NCBI GenBank assembly: GCA_035366835.1
Contig: DAOSIS010000018.1
Coordinates: 18,886-82,885, forward strand
Length of the DNA stretch: 64,000 bases
From: UBA6109 sp035366835
Lineage (GTDB): Bacteria > Desulfobacterota > Syntrophia > Syntrophales > UBA6109
Reading direction: 5' to 3'
Numbering within the stretch: the stretch's first letter is position 1; every line of letters starts with the position of its first letter. Under the pieces are notes generated by a model. That model made no database searches, was not told where the DNA came from, and saw only the letters and a program-made list of their open reading frames with translations. The position numbers and the translations under genes were made by a program. Positions 52,396 to 60,740 of this stretch are shown piece by piece.

Positions 52396-53604
52396 ATGAA
52401 AGACACGGCAAAGGAATCGGGACGCTGCCAGGCCGGCGGGAACGCAGGAGAACGCCTGTTCACCCCGGACTTCGTCTTCGCGACCATGGCCAACTTCGCC
52501 AATGCGTTCGGCATGCAGATGCTGGTCGCCACCCTGCCCGTGTACGTCATCAGCCTGGGAGGGAGCCAGGCCGACGCCGGACTCGTCAGCGGAGCCCTTG
52601 CCTTCACCGCCCTGCTCTTCCGCCCGCTGGTGGGCTGGCTGACCGATGCCTGGCGGCGGCGGCCCCTGGTCCTGATCGGTACGTCCTGCTACGGATTTGC
52701 ATGCGCCGTCTATCTGGCGGCCGGTTCGATCCCGCTCCTGCTGCTCGGGCGGTTCGTGCACGGCTTCGGGCTGAGCTGCTACACGACGGCGGCCAACGCC
52801 TACGTCGCCGATATCGCCCCGCTCAAGCGCCGGGCCGAGGCCATGGGACTTTTCGCCGCCGCGCAGGCCTTCGGTCTCATCATCGGGCCCGTCATCGGCT
52901 TCATGCTCATCGCTTCAACGGGCTTCGCGCATCTGTTCTACTTCTCCGGAGGCCTCGCGTTCACCGCCTTCGCCATTTCGATCTTCGCGCGGGAGCGGCG
53001 TCACCCCGCGGACATCAAGCGCCATCCCTGGTCCCTGCGGACCGGCATCGTGGCCGTCGACGCACTGCCGGCCGCCTGGATGGCGCTCTGCATGGGCATG
53101 GCCTTCGGGACGATCGGCGCATTCATATCGATCTTCGCCCAGTCACGCGGCATCGAGAATCCCGGCTTCTATTTCATGGCCCAGGCCATCGCCCTGCTCG
53201 TCTCCAGGACCTTCGCCGGCCGCATCGCCGACCGCCACGGCCGCGCCGCCGCCATCGTCCCCGGCATCGTCCTCATGGCCGCCGCCCTGGCGCTGCTTCC
53301 CTGGGCTTACGGCCCCGCCCCGTTCGGCGTCTCGGCTTCGCTCTTCGGACTCGGATTCGGCACGGCGCAGCCTGCGACGATGGCGCTCCTCATCGACCGC
53401 GTCCGGCCCGAGCAGCGCGGCCTCGCCACAGGCACCTACTTCACCGGATTCGACGCGGGCATCTCCATCGGCTCCATCCTGCTGGGAATCGTGGGCCAGT
53501 ACTGGGGCTTTGGCGTTATGTGGCTGCTTTCGGCGGCCTGCACCCTGTTGAGTTTCGCCGGCCTCCTGGCGGATCACCGCCGCCCCGGCAGGGCCGCCGC
53601 GTAG
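52396..53604 (+). CDS. MFS transporter (drug/sugar-type)
   Basis: A 402-residue protein with 12 helices. FVFATMANFANAFGMQMLVATLPVYV begins helix 1; loop 2-3 is GWLTDAWRRRPLVL; the second half has GRIADRHGRAAAIVPGIVL. It resembles tetracycline/multidrug-type MFS proteins rather than the OFA group. The ATG at 52396 was chosen from topology; an ATG at 52336 is also in frame and has AAAGG nearby. The substrate is unknown. It follows the REP-like hairpins. Confidence 0.8.
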   Translation: MKDTAKESGRCQAGGNAGERLFTPDFVFATMANFANAFGMQMLVATLPVYVISLGGSQADAGLVSGALAFTALLFRPLVGWLTDAWRRRPLVLIGTSCYGFACAVYLAAGSIPLLLLGRFVHGFGLSCYTTAANAYVADIAPLKRRAEAMGLFAAAQAFGLIIGPVIGFMLIASTGFAHLFYFSGGLAFTAFAISIFARERRHPADIKRHPWSLRTGIVAVDALPAAWMALCMGMAFGTIGAFISIFAQSRGIENPGFYFMAQAIALLVSRTFAGRIADRHGRAAAIVPGIVLMAAALALLPWAYGPAPFGVSASLFGLGFGTAQPATMALLIDRVRPEQRGLATGTYFTGFDAGISIGSILLGIVGQYWGFGVMWLLSAACTLLSFAGLLADHRRPGRAAA

Positions 53605-53690
53605 GTCGGCGGCGAATTTTCAGCGATAGGAGGGTCAAGAGATCATGCAAGCCCTGCCTTACCTCCCGTCCGGGACAATGCTTCATCCCC

Positions 53691-53783
53691 TCACCGCCAG
53701 TGCGCGATCATCGAAAGGATCCCGATGACCAGCACCGTGGTGATCAGCGCCTGTTCGATCTTTCCCAGGATGTCCTTGTTCAT
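53691..53783 (-). CDS. Small membrane protein, 30 residues, coupled to the PsiE gene
   Basis: MNKDILGKIEQALITTVLVI begins a 30-residue peptide with one helix (residues 11-26) and a C-terminal AHWR. Its ATG overlaps the stop of the PsiE-like gene (ATGA, 53783-53780), a classical translational coupling arrangement. It has no known relatives that I recognise. It probably sits in the inner membrane next to the PsiE protein. Confidence 0.55.
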   Translation of the reverse strand: MNKDILGKIEQALITTVLVIGILSMIAHWR

Positions 53784-54199
53784 TCGTCAAACCTCGCTTC
53801 CTTCGTTTTTTGCGGTGAAAAGTGGATCGCCAGGGTTCGGAGCGCACCGATGATCAGCAGGAGGACCGCCAGGGCGATGATTTCTCCTGCCGCGATCGCA
53901 TGCTGGTACAGCCCGATCATGATCTCCCTGATGACGAACACGATGGCGGCATCGGTGATGAAGGTGATCCGCAGCCGGTGCAGTTCGACATAATCGATGA
54001 TGCTCCGAAACAGCTCCATGATCACGAACATGGACAGAATGTTCGTCATCATCAGGTCGAATCCCCCCGCGATCGTGGGGCTGGTGAAGACCGACCGGAG
54101 GTCGAGGATGATCCGTGCGATGCCCATCATCAGGGCGAGGATCACCAGCGGGAGCATCATCTTGATCAGAATGTCGACTGCCTTCCGGAACCGATTCAT
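53780..54199 (-). CDS. Phosphate-starvation-inducible PsiE-family membrane protein
   Basis: A 139-residue protein with four helices: VDILIKMMLPLVILALMMGIARIIL, FDLMMTNILSMFVIMELFRSIIDYVE, ITFITDAAIVFVIREIMIGLY and IIALAVLLLIIGALRTLAIHF. The ELFRSIIDYVELHRLRITFITDAAIVFVIREI segment is the PsiE signature. The role of PsiE is unknown. A GGGGAGGAG site precedes the ATG. A 30-residue membrane peptide follows in coupled fashion. Confidence 0.8.
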   Translation of the reverse strand: MNRFRKAVDILIKMMLPLVILALMMGIARIILDLRSVFTSPTIAGGFDLMMTNILSMFVIMELFRSIIDYVELHRLRITFITDAAIVFVIREIMIGLYQHAIAAGEIIALAVLLLIIGALRTLAIHFSPQKTKEARFDE

Positions 54200-54260
54200 A
54201 CTCCTCCCCGGCCGCGCGCGGCTCGCTTACCCTTCGGGGAGGAGATACCACATCCCTGTT

Positions 54261-55895
54261 TCAGGAGTATGACCGCAGGTTTCGTGGATGCGACATCCCG
54301 GTGAAGAGATGAAGAACGGGCGCGCTCGAAAATCCGAACCGTTTCCTCAGGTCGGCTGGCGCAGCGGGGTGTACCCGATCATGCGGCCCTGCGCCGCGGC
54401 GGAGCCCCGGGGAAAGGGCCGACCCGTTTCCGTCCCTTGCTCCCTGCCCGACGACCGCGACCAGGTCGGCGACGACCCGGTTGAGCTCTTCCGCGTGGCG
54501 CGACATGGACTCGGCCGCTGCCGCCGATTCCGCCGCCAGGTCGGTGTGATGCGCCGTTGCCTGTTCCATGGCGAGATTGAGTTTGTGGATCTGTTCGATT
54601 TCCCGGTTCTGCTGGTCGGAGGAAGCGACGATGCGGCGGAGGAGGTCGTTCACCTCCTCGACGCTGTGCCGCACTTCCGCAAACTTCGCCCTGCTGTCGG
54701 CCACCTGCCGGACGCCGGAATCGACTCTGTGCACCGCAGCGTCGATCAGGACGCCCATGTCCCGGGCGGCCTTGGCGGAATGGTCGGCCATGCCCCGGAT
54801 CGCGTCGGCGATGACCGCAAAGCTGTTCCCCGCCGCGCCCGCCCGTGCCGCCTCGACCGAGGCGTTCAGCGCGACGAGCCGGATCTTGAGGGCCAGGGTG
54901 TTGATGAAATCGATCACCTGCGCGACCTTTTCGCTCGACGCCGCGATCTCCTGCATCGTTCGGTCGAGGACGGTCATGGACCGGTCCGTCTCTTCCAGGA
55001 CCTGGCCGGTTTGCAGCAGACGGATATTGATCCCGTCGGTGGTCTCGACGGTCCTTCGGATCCCTTCGATCACGGCGTTCAGTGAATCGACGGACTGGTT
55101 GATCATCCCGGCCTGTTCGGCGGCGTTGTTCGCCGCACTCCCGCTCGCAGACCGCACATGATGGGAAGCCGTCGCCACCCTCAGGGAGACGGCATGGATC
55201 GTTTCGACGGCGCCGCCTACTGAAGCCGATATCCTGCGGCTCAGCAGAACGCTGACCAGCATGACGCCGACCAGGATGACCACGAGGACGGCCGCCTGCC
55301 AGGACAAATGAGCGGCGGCGGTCGAGGCCAGTTCCGCCTCCTTCCGGGCAACGGCCGCGTCGATGTCGTCCAGTGAGATGCCGGCACAGATGATCCAGTT
55401 CCACTCCCGGTGCAGTTTGACCGCGGCGAGCATCCGCACCGGCTTGTCGGTGCCGGGTTTCGGCCAGCGGTATTCGATCAGCCCCTCCCCTGTTTCGGCG
55501 GCGATTGCGATCATCTCCCGGATGAAGGGCTTTCCGCTCGCGTCCTTCAGGTCGAGATGCTTCTCGCCGACGAGGTCAGGCCTGTCGGGATGGACGAAAA
55601 AGACACCGTCGCGGTCGAAGGCGAAGTAGTAGTTCTTCTCCTCCGGACCGAACCGCATGTTGGCGAGGGCGCGCTGACCGTCGGTCCAGAAATTCGCGCT
55701 CTTCACCGCGGCGTGGCCGTTGGCGATCAGGTCCTTCAATTGCGCTTTGCGCTCTTCGAGCATGACGGTGCGGAGGTAGGCGATCTCTTCCTGTTTCAAC
55801 TGCTGGCCGTAGTAGACGGTGACGGCCATGGACAGCAGGCCGAGGATCGCCAGCCCGCTTGCGTTCAACAGGGTGATTTTCCGTTGGATGCCCAT
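54261..55895 (-). CDS. Methyl-accepting chemotaxis protein with a single Cache domain, atypical signalling tip
   Basis: A 544-residue receptor from the ATG at 55895 (GAGGAAAG upstream). A first helix (LLNASGLAILGLLSMAVTVYYG) and second helix (AAVLVVILVGVMLVSVLLS, about 205-225) bracket a periplasmic single Cache domain (FWTDGQRALANMRFGPEEKNYYFAFDRDGVFFVHPDRPDLVG). No clear HAMP follows. The coiled-coil has a signalling region INTLALKIRLVALNASVEAARAG, where the usual [20 protein letters not shown] tip is altered and shortened. It may signal to a CheA variant or another partner. The ligand is unknown. Confidence 0.85.
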   Translation of the reverse strand: MGIQRKITLLNASGLAILGLLSMAVTVYYGQQLKQEEIAYLRTVMLEERKAQLKDLIANGHAAVKSANFWTDGQRALANMRFGPEEKNYYFAFDRDGVFFVHPDRPDLVGEKHLDLKDASGKPFIREMIAIAAETGEGLIEYRWPKPGTDKPVRMLAAVKLHREWNWIICAGISLDDIDAAVARKEAELASTAAAHLSWQAAVLVVILVGVMLVSVLLSRRISASVGGAVETIHAVSLRVATASHHVRSASGSAANNAAEQAGMINQSVDSLNAVIEGIRRTVETTDGINIRLLQTGQVLEETDRSMTVLDRTMQEIAASSEKVAQVIDFINTLALKIRLVALNASVEAARAGAAGNSFAVIADAIRGMADHSAKAARDMGVLIDAAVHRVDSGVRQVADSRAKFAEVRHSVEEVNDLLRRIVASSDQQNREIEQIHKLNLAMEQATAHHTDLAAESAAAAESMSRHAEELNRVVADLVAVVGQGARDGNGSALSPGLRRGAGPHDRVHPAAPADLRKRFGFSSAPVLHLFTGMSHPRNLRSYS

Positions 55896-56226
55896 CGCTT
55901 TCCTCGTTTCTGTGCGTCGTTTGCGCGGCACTGTCGATGTCCGCTTCGTCGTTCGCGGGCCTGCATCATAGCGGCACTTTGTTGCAGGGGGTTTGCGGCG
56001 GTTTGAAGAAACGGTGAATTTCACCGCTCCACCCGGGCGGCGCAGTCGACCTCCAGAGAGCCGTCCGGGGCGGGCGACACCGGGGTGCAGCGCCAGTGGA
56101 CTGCGCCGGTCCGCCATATTCCCGTCCGCACCCGGTCCTATTTCCAGTTTGCGGACCGCACCGGACCGGAATTTGTTGATCCTGAGGCCGGTGCAAAAAT
56201 CGCCCAGGGAATAGAGGCCAGCAGTT
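55896..56226. other. Intergenic stretch, nothing recognised
   Basis: About 330 bases upstream of the chemoreceptor gene. The open minus-strand extension (to 56243) lacks a ribosome site and conservation, and no clear promoter was seen. Confidence 0.35.
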
Positions 56227-56370
56227 TCACCGTATCGCCGCACCGGCCAGAGAGAAAAAGACGACCGCGTAGAGCAGGTGCCCGGCCAGGAACGAGATCA
56301 GACCTACGAGGAAGGAATCCGCAAGAAGAAAAAAATCAGGAGGATGTCACCTGCCATGCACGGGAGAAGC
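56227..56370 (-). pseudogene. Remnant of a YhhN/TMEM86-like (lysoplasmalogenase family) membrane protein
   Basis: The minus strand reads MAGDILLI in one frame and, after a T-run, LLADSFLVGLISFLAGHLLY then AVVFF in the next. The AGDxLL ... FLxGLxSFLxGHLxYA sequence is characteristic of YhhN proteins. One missing T in the run at about 56323-56329 explains the frame change. Only about 45 codons of a usual 200-plus remain, so the gene is dead. Confidence 0.45.
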
Positions 56371-56506
56371 CCTATTGGCGAACAGAGGATTCTGGTCGAA
56401 GCGTCTTGAAGACGACCCCTTTGCCGGGAGGTTCAGGAGGCTGCGCCGGGGGGGGTGAACGCGGCCTTCCGGCGGGGCGCCCCATACCGAGACTTGGAAT
56501 CCTCGG

Positions 56507-58045
56507 TCACAAATCCCCGCGATGCGTCTCCTCCCGCCGGGCCCACAGCAGCCGGGCGCTCCCGACCTCCCGGCCGAAGCAGGCGGCGGCGTTGGCCGAG
56601 GGATGCGCCGCGTCCCGGGTGAAGGAGTAGAGCCGCTCCGCGCCTGTCCGGTACAGCAGTTTTCCCAGGGGGCGGGAAATCGCATCCATGAGGTCGGCGG
56701 GCACATGGAGATAAACCGGGAACCCGCGGGAACTCAGGGCCGCCGTCTTTTCGAGGGCCGCCGTCAGGCCGGCGCCGTCCGCGCCCGCTCCCGGAGGCAG
56801 CGCGAGGCGGATCTTGACGGCTTCGATCGGAAAGGCCCGAAGCCGGTCCATCAGCGCCCCATCGGCGGCGGGCGGGCCGCAGGCGGTCCAGAGGAGGATT
56901 CTCATGCTGCGGGAAACGCGGCGGAGGATCTTCTCCAGATCGTCGTGTCCGAAGGCGTCGCCGCCGTAGAACTCGACCCTGGTATATTGCGGCGCCAGCG
57001 CTTCGATTTCGCGGATGATCTCTTCGGCGGGCCGTCGCCCGGTCCGCCGGCCGCAGGTGCAGTCGGCGCATCCGGTCCGGCAGGGCGCGCCGATGTCGAT
57101 CAGGTTCTCCATGGCAATGGGGTGGAAGGGGCGGTCGAGCCCCAGCCGGCGCAGGTTCGCGTCGATATATTCTCGGTTTCTCATGGGGCAGGAGTCGCCG
57201 CCCAGCCGCACCAGGGGGTGAGACTGTATCCGCTCGAAGACATCGACGATGGGCTCCCGCACCGCGTCTCCGAAGACCAGGGGGAAGTACGGGCAGGGCG
57301 TCAGCCAGCCGTTGCTCATGATGTGGCAGAACACCTGCTTTGCCGTGCAGAGATTCTTCCCGCCCGGCGGCGTCCCCGGCGTATGGACGTAGATGGACCG
57401 GTGGTATTCGGCGGACACATGGGAAAAGAGGAACTTCTCCTCGCCGGCGTAGAGGGGGCCGCCGGCGCGGATCGAATCCCCGGCGAAGCGGGGCAGCAGG
57501 ACCCGTACCTGCCGGGCGCCGTGGTCCAGGACAAACCGCATGAACCGGTTCATCCCGCCTCCGATGAAGAAGTCCCGGCCCGGGGGAACGATGGAAACAT
57601 GCATGGTGATCCCGGCCTGCGCCCCCAGCTCCAGGGCGCGAACCGCCCGGGCGAAGCTCCCCTTCCTGCCGCGGATCTCGTCGTGGACCTCGGCGCGGCA
57701 ATCGTCGAGGCTCAGATAGATCTGGTCGAGTCCCGCCGCCACGAGACGGTCCACATAGGCGCCGTCGATAACATACCCGTTGGTCTCGAGCGACATGGAA
57801 AACCCGCGGGCCTTGCCCCGTTTGATGATTTCGAAAAGGTCCGCCCGCAGGGTGGGTTCGCCGCCGAAGAGATCGACCACGAGGCAGCCGGCGAGTTGGA
57901 GGTCTTCAAAGATGCGGTCGATCCGCTCCAGCGGGAGTTCCTCCTTCATCTCCTCCCGCAGTTTGGCGACCCCGCAGTGACGGCAGCGGCACTGGCACCG
58001 GTTGGTCACCGTCAGCTGCACCACCTTGATGACCGGCAGGCCCAT
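56507..58045 (-). CDS. Radical SAM protein with two CX3CX2C motifs
   Basis: A 512-residue protein from the ATG at 58045. The N-terminal radical SAM core has TVTNRCQCRCRHCGVAKL with C17-x3-C21-x2-C24, VVDLFGGEPTLRADLFEI and MSLETNGYVIDG. The middle has a Cys-rich stretch (LCTAKQVFC, LTPCPYFPL, DSCPM). A second CX3CX2C, GAPCRTGCADCTCG (C322, C326, C329), is followed by EFYGGDAFGHDDLEKIL, which resembles the GGEP strand of a second radical SAM barrel. It is last of three coupled radical SAM genes; the stop of the previous gene is 2 bases upstream. The function is unknown. Confidence 0.8.
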   Translation of the reverse strand: MGLPVIKVVQLTVTNRCQCRCRHCGVAKLREEMKEELPLERIDRIFEDLQLAGCLVVDLFGGEPTLRADLFEIIKRGKARGFSMSLETNGYVIDGAYVDRLVAAGLDQIYLSLDDCRAEVHDEIRGRKGSFARAVRALELGAQAGITMHVSIVPPGRDFFIGGGMNRFMRFVLDHGARQVRVLLPRFAGDSIRAGGPLYAGEEKFLFSHVSAEYHRSIYVHTPGTPPGGKNLCTAKQVFCHIMSNGWLTPCPYFPLVFGDAVREPIVDVFERIQSHPLVRLGGDSCPMRNREYIDANLRRLGLDRPFHPIAMENLIDIGAPCRTGCADCTCGRRTGRRPAEEIIREIEALAPQYTRVEFYGGDAFGHDDLEKILRRVSRSMRILLWTACGPPAADGALMDRLRAFPIEAVKIRLALPPGAGADGAGLTAALEKTAALSSRGFPVYLHVPADLMDAISRPLGKLLYRTGAERLYSFTRDAAHPSANAAACFGREVGSARLLWARREETHRGDL

Positions 58046-58047
58046 GA

Positions 58048-59283
58048 TCAGTCCCTCGCCTCCCGCGACAGGTTGTAGGGAAGGTCGCAATCGAAATCGC
58101 TGATGACGGCGCCGCTCCCCCGCCCCCTGCGGTTCACGTAATCCGACGCCATGTCCAGGCGGCGGCGGGCCTCCCGCTCGCCCACCTTGGGGAAGAGTCC
58201 GGCGGCGGCCGTCCCCCGGTTGTCCGAATAGTTCAGGAACAGCACCGTTTCAAAGGCATCGGCAATGGCCAGGGATTCGAGAAAATCCCCCTCGGACTCC
58301 GTGGGGAAATTGACCATGATGTGGGTGCAAAAACGGGTCTGCGGCGCTGCCGCCTGCAGCCGCCGGACGGCGTCCCTGACCTCGCCGGCCGCATACCGGC
58401 GGTTCATGAGATCGAGGATCCGCTGCGATCCGGACTGCACCGGGATGTTGACGTAGGCGATCCGGCCCGTCTCGAAGACCTTCCGAAGCCGGTCGAAATG
58501 GCTCAGCACGAAACGGGGGAACAGATAGCCCAGTTTCACCCGGAACCCCTCCCCCGCGGCGCCGAGTCCTTCCAGGAGCGACGCCAGGTCCGTCCCGCGG
58601 TCGTGGCCGTAGCTGCCGCAGTCATCGGCCAGGAGGACGAACGATTCCGCCCCCAGCGCGATGCCTGCTTGGATTTCCGCAAGAATCGCTTCGGCCGGCC
58701 GGCTCCGGACCCGGCCCTTCACGCGCCGGATGTTGCAGTAGGAGCAGCGGTTGGAGCATCCCTGGGCGATCATGACGAAATAATCCTGGTGTCCCAGCCC
58801 CTGGCCCGGTTCATAGAAAGCCGGCGGCAGCCGATGAACGGCGACCCGGTCGACCGGGACCTCGTGGGGGAAATGCCGCCCCAGCTCCGCCAGGTCTCCG
58901 GGGCCGATGCGGATCAGGCCTTCCTGCTTCAGGTCCGTGAGGGGAAGCCCGGCCATGCAGCCGAAGAGCACGAGCCGCTTCCCCTGCGCCCTCTCCGCGG
59001 CGAATGCAAGCGCCGCCCGGGACGAAGCGATCTTGTCTTCCGTGACACAACAGGAATTCACCAGGATGATGTCGCTTTCGTCGATGTTCCCGGCCAGGGT
59101 ATAGCCGTTCGCCAGAAAGAATGTCACCGCCCTGGTGAAGAGATAGGCGCTCGGCTCACAGCGCTTGCTCGGATCGAGCAGAAAGACGCCGCCGCGCTGC
59201 GCGGGACTCCCATGCAGGGGCGAAGCAGCATTTTCGGTCGATCGATGTGCAGTCAAGAGACGCTCCGTTCCCGACGGCCGCAT
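58048..59283 (-). CDS. MiaB/RimO-like radical SAM protein, paralogue B
   Basis: A 411-residue protein from the ATG at 59283, which overlaps the preceding stop by one base (TAATG). The N-terminal UPF0004-like domain keeps three cluster Cys positions (KRCEPS, VNSCCVTEDK, LFGCMAG). The radical SAM core is IAQGCSNRCSYCNIRRVKGRVRSRP with C176-x3-C180-x2-C183, and IPVQSGSQRILDLMNRRY. It shares LADDCGSYGHDRGTDL with paralogue A. The TRAM domain of tRNA enzymes is absent, and it ends soon after SDNRGTAAAGLF. It could modify a peptide, protein or small molecule by methylthiolation, as RimO does; not shown. Confidence 0.8.
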   Translation of the reverse strand: MRPSGTERLLTAHRSTENAASPLHGSPAQRGGVFLLDPSKRCEPSAYLFTRAVTFFLANGYTLAGNIDESDIILVNSCCVTEDKIASSRAALAFAAERAQGKRLVLFGCMAGLPLTDLKQEGLIRIGPGDLAELGRHFPHEVPVDRVAVHRLPPAFYEPGQGLGHQDYFVMIAQGCSNRCSYCNIRRVKGRVRSRPAEAILAEIQAGIALGAESFVLLADDCGSYGHDRGTDLASLLEGLGAAGEGFRVKLGYLFPRFVLSHFDRLRKVFETGRIAYVNIPVQSGSQRILDLMNRRYAAGEVRDAVRRLQAAAPQTRFCTHIMVNFPTESEGDFLESLAIADAFETVLFLNYSDNRGTAAAGLFPKVGEREARRRLDMASDYVNRRGRGSGAVISDFDCDLPYNLSREARD

Positions 59284-60401
59284 TACGTGCGGGGCACCAC
59301 AAAGGCGGCCAGTCGGCGGTCGCGAACCAGGTCCTCGAGATGTCGCGTCCTGGCCTGAAGCGACTCGCCGTCGCACTTCGGGAAAAGGGTCGCTGCCCTG
59401 GTCCCGCTGTTTTCGCCGTAACCGATGAACACGCAGGAATCGAAGTGCCGTGCGAAGGCGACACTCTGCTCGAATTCCTCCCGTGATTCGGTGGGAAAGT
59501 TGTAGATGAAATGGGAGTAGAGAAACACCGCCGGGTCCAGACGCCTGACCCGCGCGACGGCCTCGGCCAGTTCGGCGGGATCGTAGCGCCGGTTCATCAG
59601 GTCCAGGATCCGCGGGGCCGCCGACTGGACCGGAAGGCACAGATAGGCGATCCGGTGCCCGGCGAAAAAAGGTTCCAGCAGCCGCGCCTGGCGCAGGAAG
59701 AGCGCGGGGAACATCGTATAGATCTTGTAGCGCATGCCGGGAACCGACCGGGCGAGGCGGCCGAGCAGCGAAGGCAGATCGGAGCCGATGTCAAGGCCGA
59801 AAGAGCCGCAATCGTCGGCAAGGAGGGTCGCGACGCGGACTCCCCGGTCGTACAGGTCACGGACCTCGGCCTCGATCGCCGCCTCCGGACGGCTCGCGAC
59901 GGCGCCCTTTGCCTTCTTGATCGTGCAGTAACTGCAGTCGTTGACGCAACCCTGGGCGATCAGCACATAGGAGTCGTCGGGCCCCATGCGGGGCTGATAG
60001 GGGACGTGCCCCTCGAGGCGGTTGACGCTGACCCTGTCGAAGGGAATCCGCGCCCCGATCAGTTCATCGAGCCGGCAGCTCTCCCGGTAGGGGATGAACC
60101 GGACCCGATCCCCGAGGCCTCCGGCCGATGACAATCCCTCGGGAAAGGCCGCGAGACAGCCGAAGACGACCAGCCGTGTCCCCTCACGGCGCGCCACGAT
60201 ATTCCGGATCGTCTCTTCGCACCGCGCGCGCATGGCATCGGTCACCGCGCAACCGCCGACGAGGAGCAGATCCGCTTCCTCTCCGCCGTACGGGCCGCCG
60301 GTCACACGGTGACCGTTGAGCTCGAGGTAGCGCCGTGCCCGGGACAGAAACAGCGTGTTGTGCTCGCACAGGTTGTGAAGGTTGTAGATGGCGACTCGCA
60401 T
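59283..60401 (-). CDS. MiaB/RimO-like radical SAM protein, paralogue A
   Basis: A 372-residue protein. The N-terminal cluster domain has HNLCEHN, GGCAVTDAM and FGCLAAF. The radical SAM core is IAQGCVNDCSYCTIKKAKGAVASRP with C152-x3-C156-x2-C159, then LADDCGSFGLDIGSDL, LPVQSAAPRILDLMNRRY and YNFPTESREEF. It lacks TRAM and is shorter than MiaB (about 440). It is first of three overlapping radical SAM genes (A-B-double). The similarity to B suggests duplication and a heterodimer or sequential action. A 42-residue membrane ORF lies 102 bases upstream on the same strand. No tRNA target should be assumed. Confidence 0.82.
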   Translation of the reverse strand: MRVAIYNLHNLCEHNTLFLSRARRYLELNGHRVTGGPYGGEEADLLLVGGCAVTDAMRARCEETIRNIVARREGTRLVVFGCLAAFPEGLSSAGGLGDRVRFIPYRESCRLDELIGARIPFDRVSVNRLEGHVPYQPRMGPDDSYVLIAQGCVNDCSYCTIKKAKGAVASRPEAAIEAEVRDLYDRGVRVATLLADDCGSFGLDIGSDLPSLLGRLARSVPGMRYKIYTMFPALFLRQARLLEPFFAGHRIAYLCLPVQSAAPRILDLMNRRYDPAELAEAVARVRRLDPAVFLYSHFIYNFPTESREEFEQSVAFARHFDSCVFIGYGENSGTRAATLFPKCDGESLQARTRHLEDLVRDRRLAAFVVPRT

Positions 60402-60503
60402 GGTTTGCGAAGACTACCACTACCGCCGCCATTAATAAAGACCGGCTGCATGCCCGTCGGTGTGCTTCCGTTGGCACGGGCCGGGACGACCCGGCGTGCA
60501 TCG

Positions 60504-60632
60504 TCACCGGATGAAGATTTTCTTGTCCATGAGCCACAGGACGGCGACGAGCGGGAGTGCGATCACCAGGAGGCCGGCAATCGCCTCCCCGCCGTGTCCG
60601 CCGTCCAAGACGCGGTCCGAAGCCTGGGCCAT
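60504..60632 (-). CDS. Putative 42-residue membrane peptide upstream of the radical SAM trio
   Basis: MAQASDRVLDGGHGGEAIAG begins a 42-residue peptide, followed by one helix (LLVIALPLVAVLWLM) and a basic end DKKIFIR. The ATG at 60632 has GGAGG immediately before it, which is too close to be ideal, and a TAG stop precedes it in frame. It reads in the same direction as the radical SAM genes, 102 bases ahead of the first. It could be a substrate peptide or anchor, but may be chance. Confidence 0.4.
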   Translation of the reverse strand: MAQASDRVLDGGHGGEAIAGLLVIALPLVAVLWLMDKKIFIR

Positions 60633-60740
60633 CCTCCGGAACTACGGCGGGGGCTCCTTCAAAATGGCGGAAATCCTTCCGCGGATGTGGTACAGGGTCC
60701 GGAAGTGCTTGCGATCTGCGCTGCGAGGGGAAAGGCCGAA

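Noticed and set aside
58048..60401. Annotation of the two paralogues as MiaB tRNA methylthiotransferases.
   Set aside because: They lack the TRAM domain, are short, and are coupled to a third radical SAM gene, so tRNA modification is not supported.
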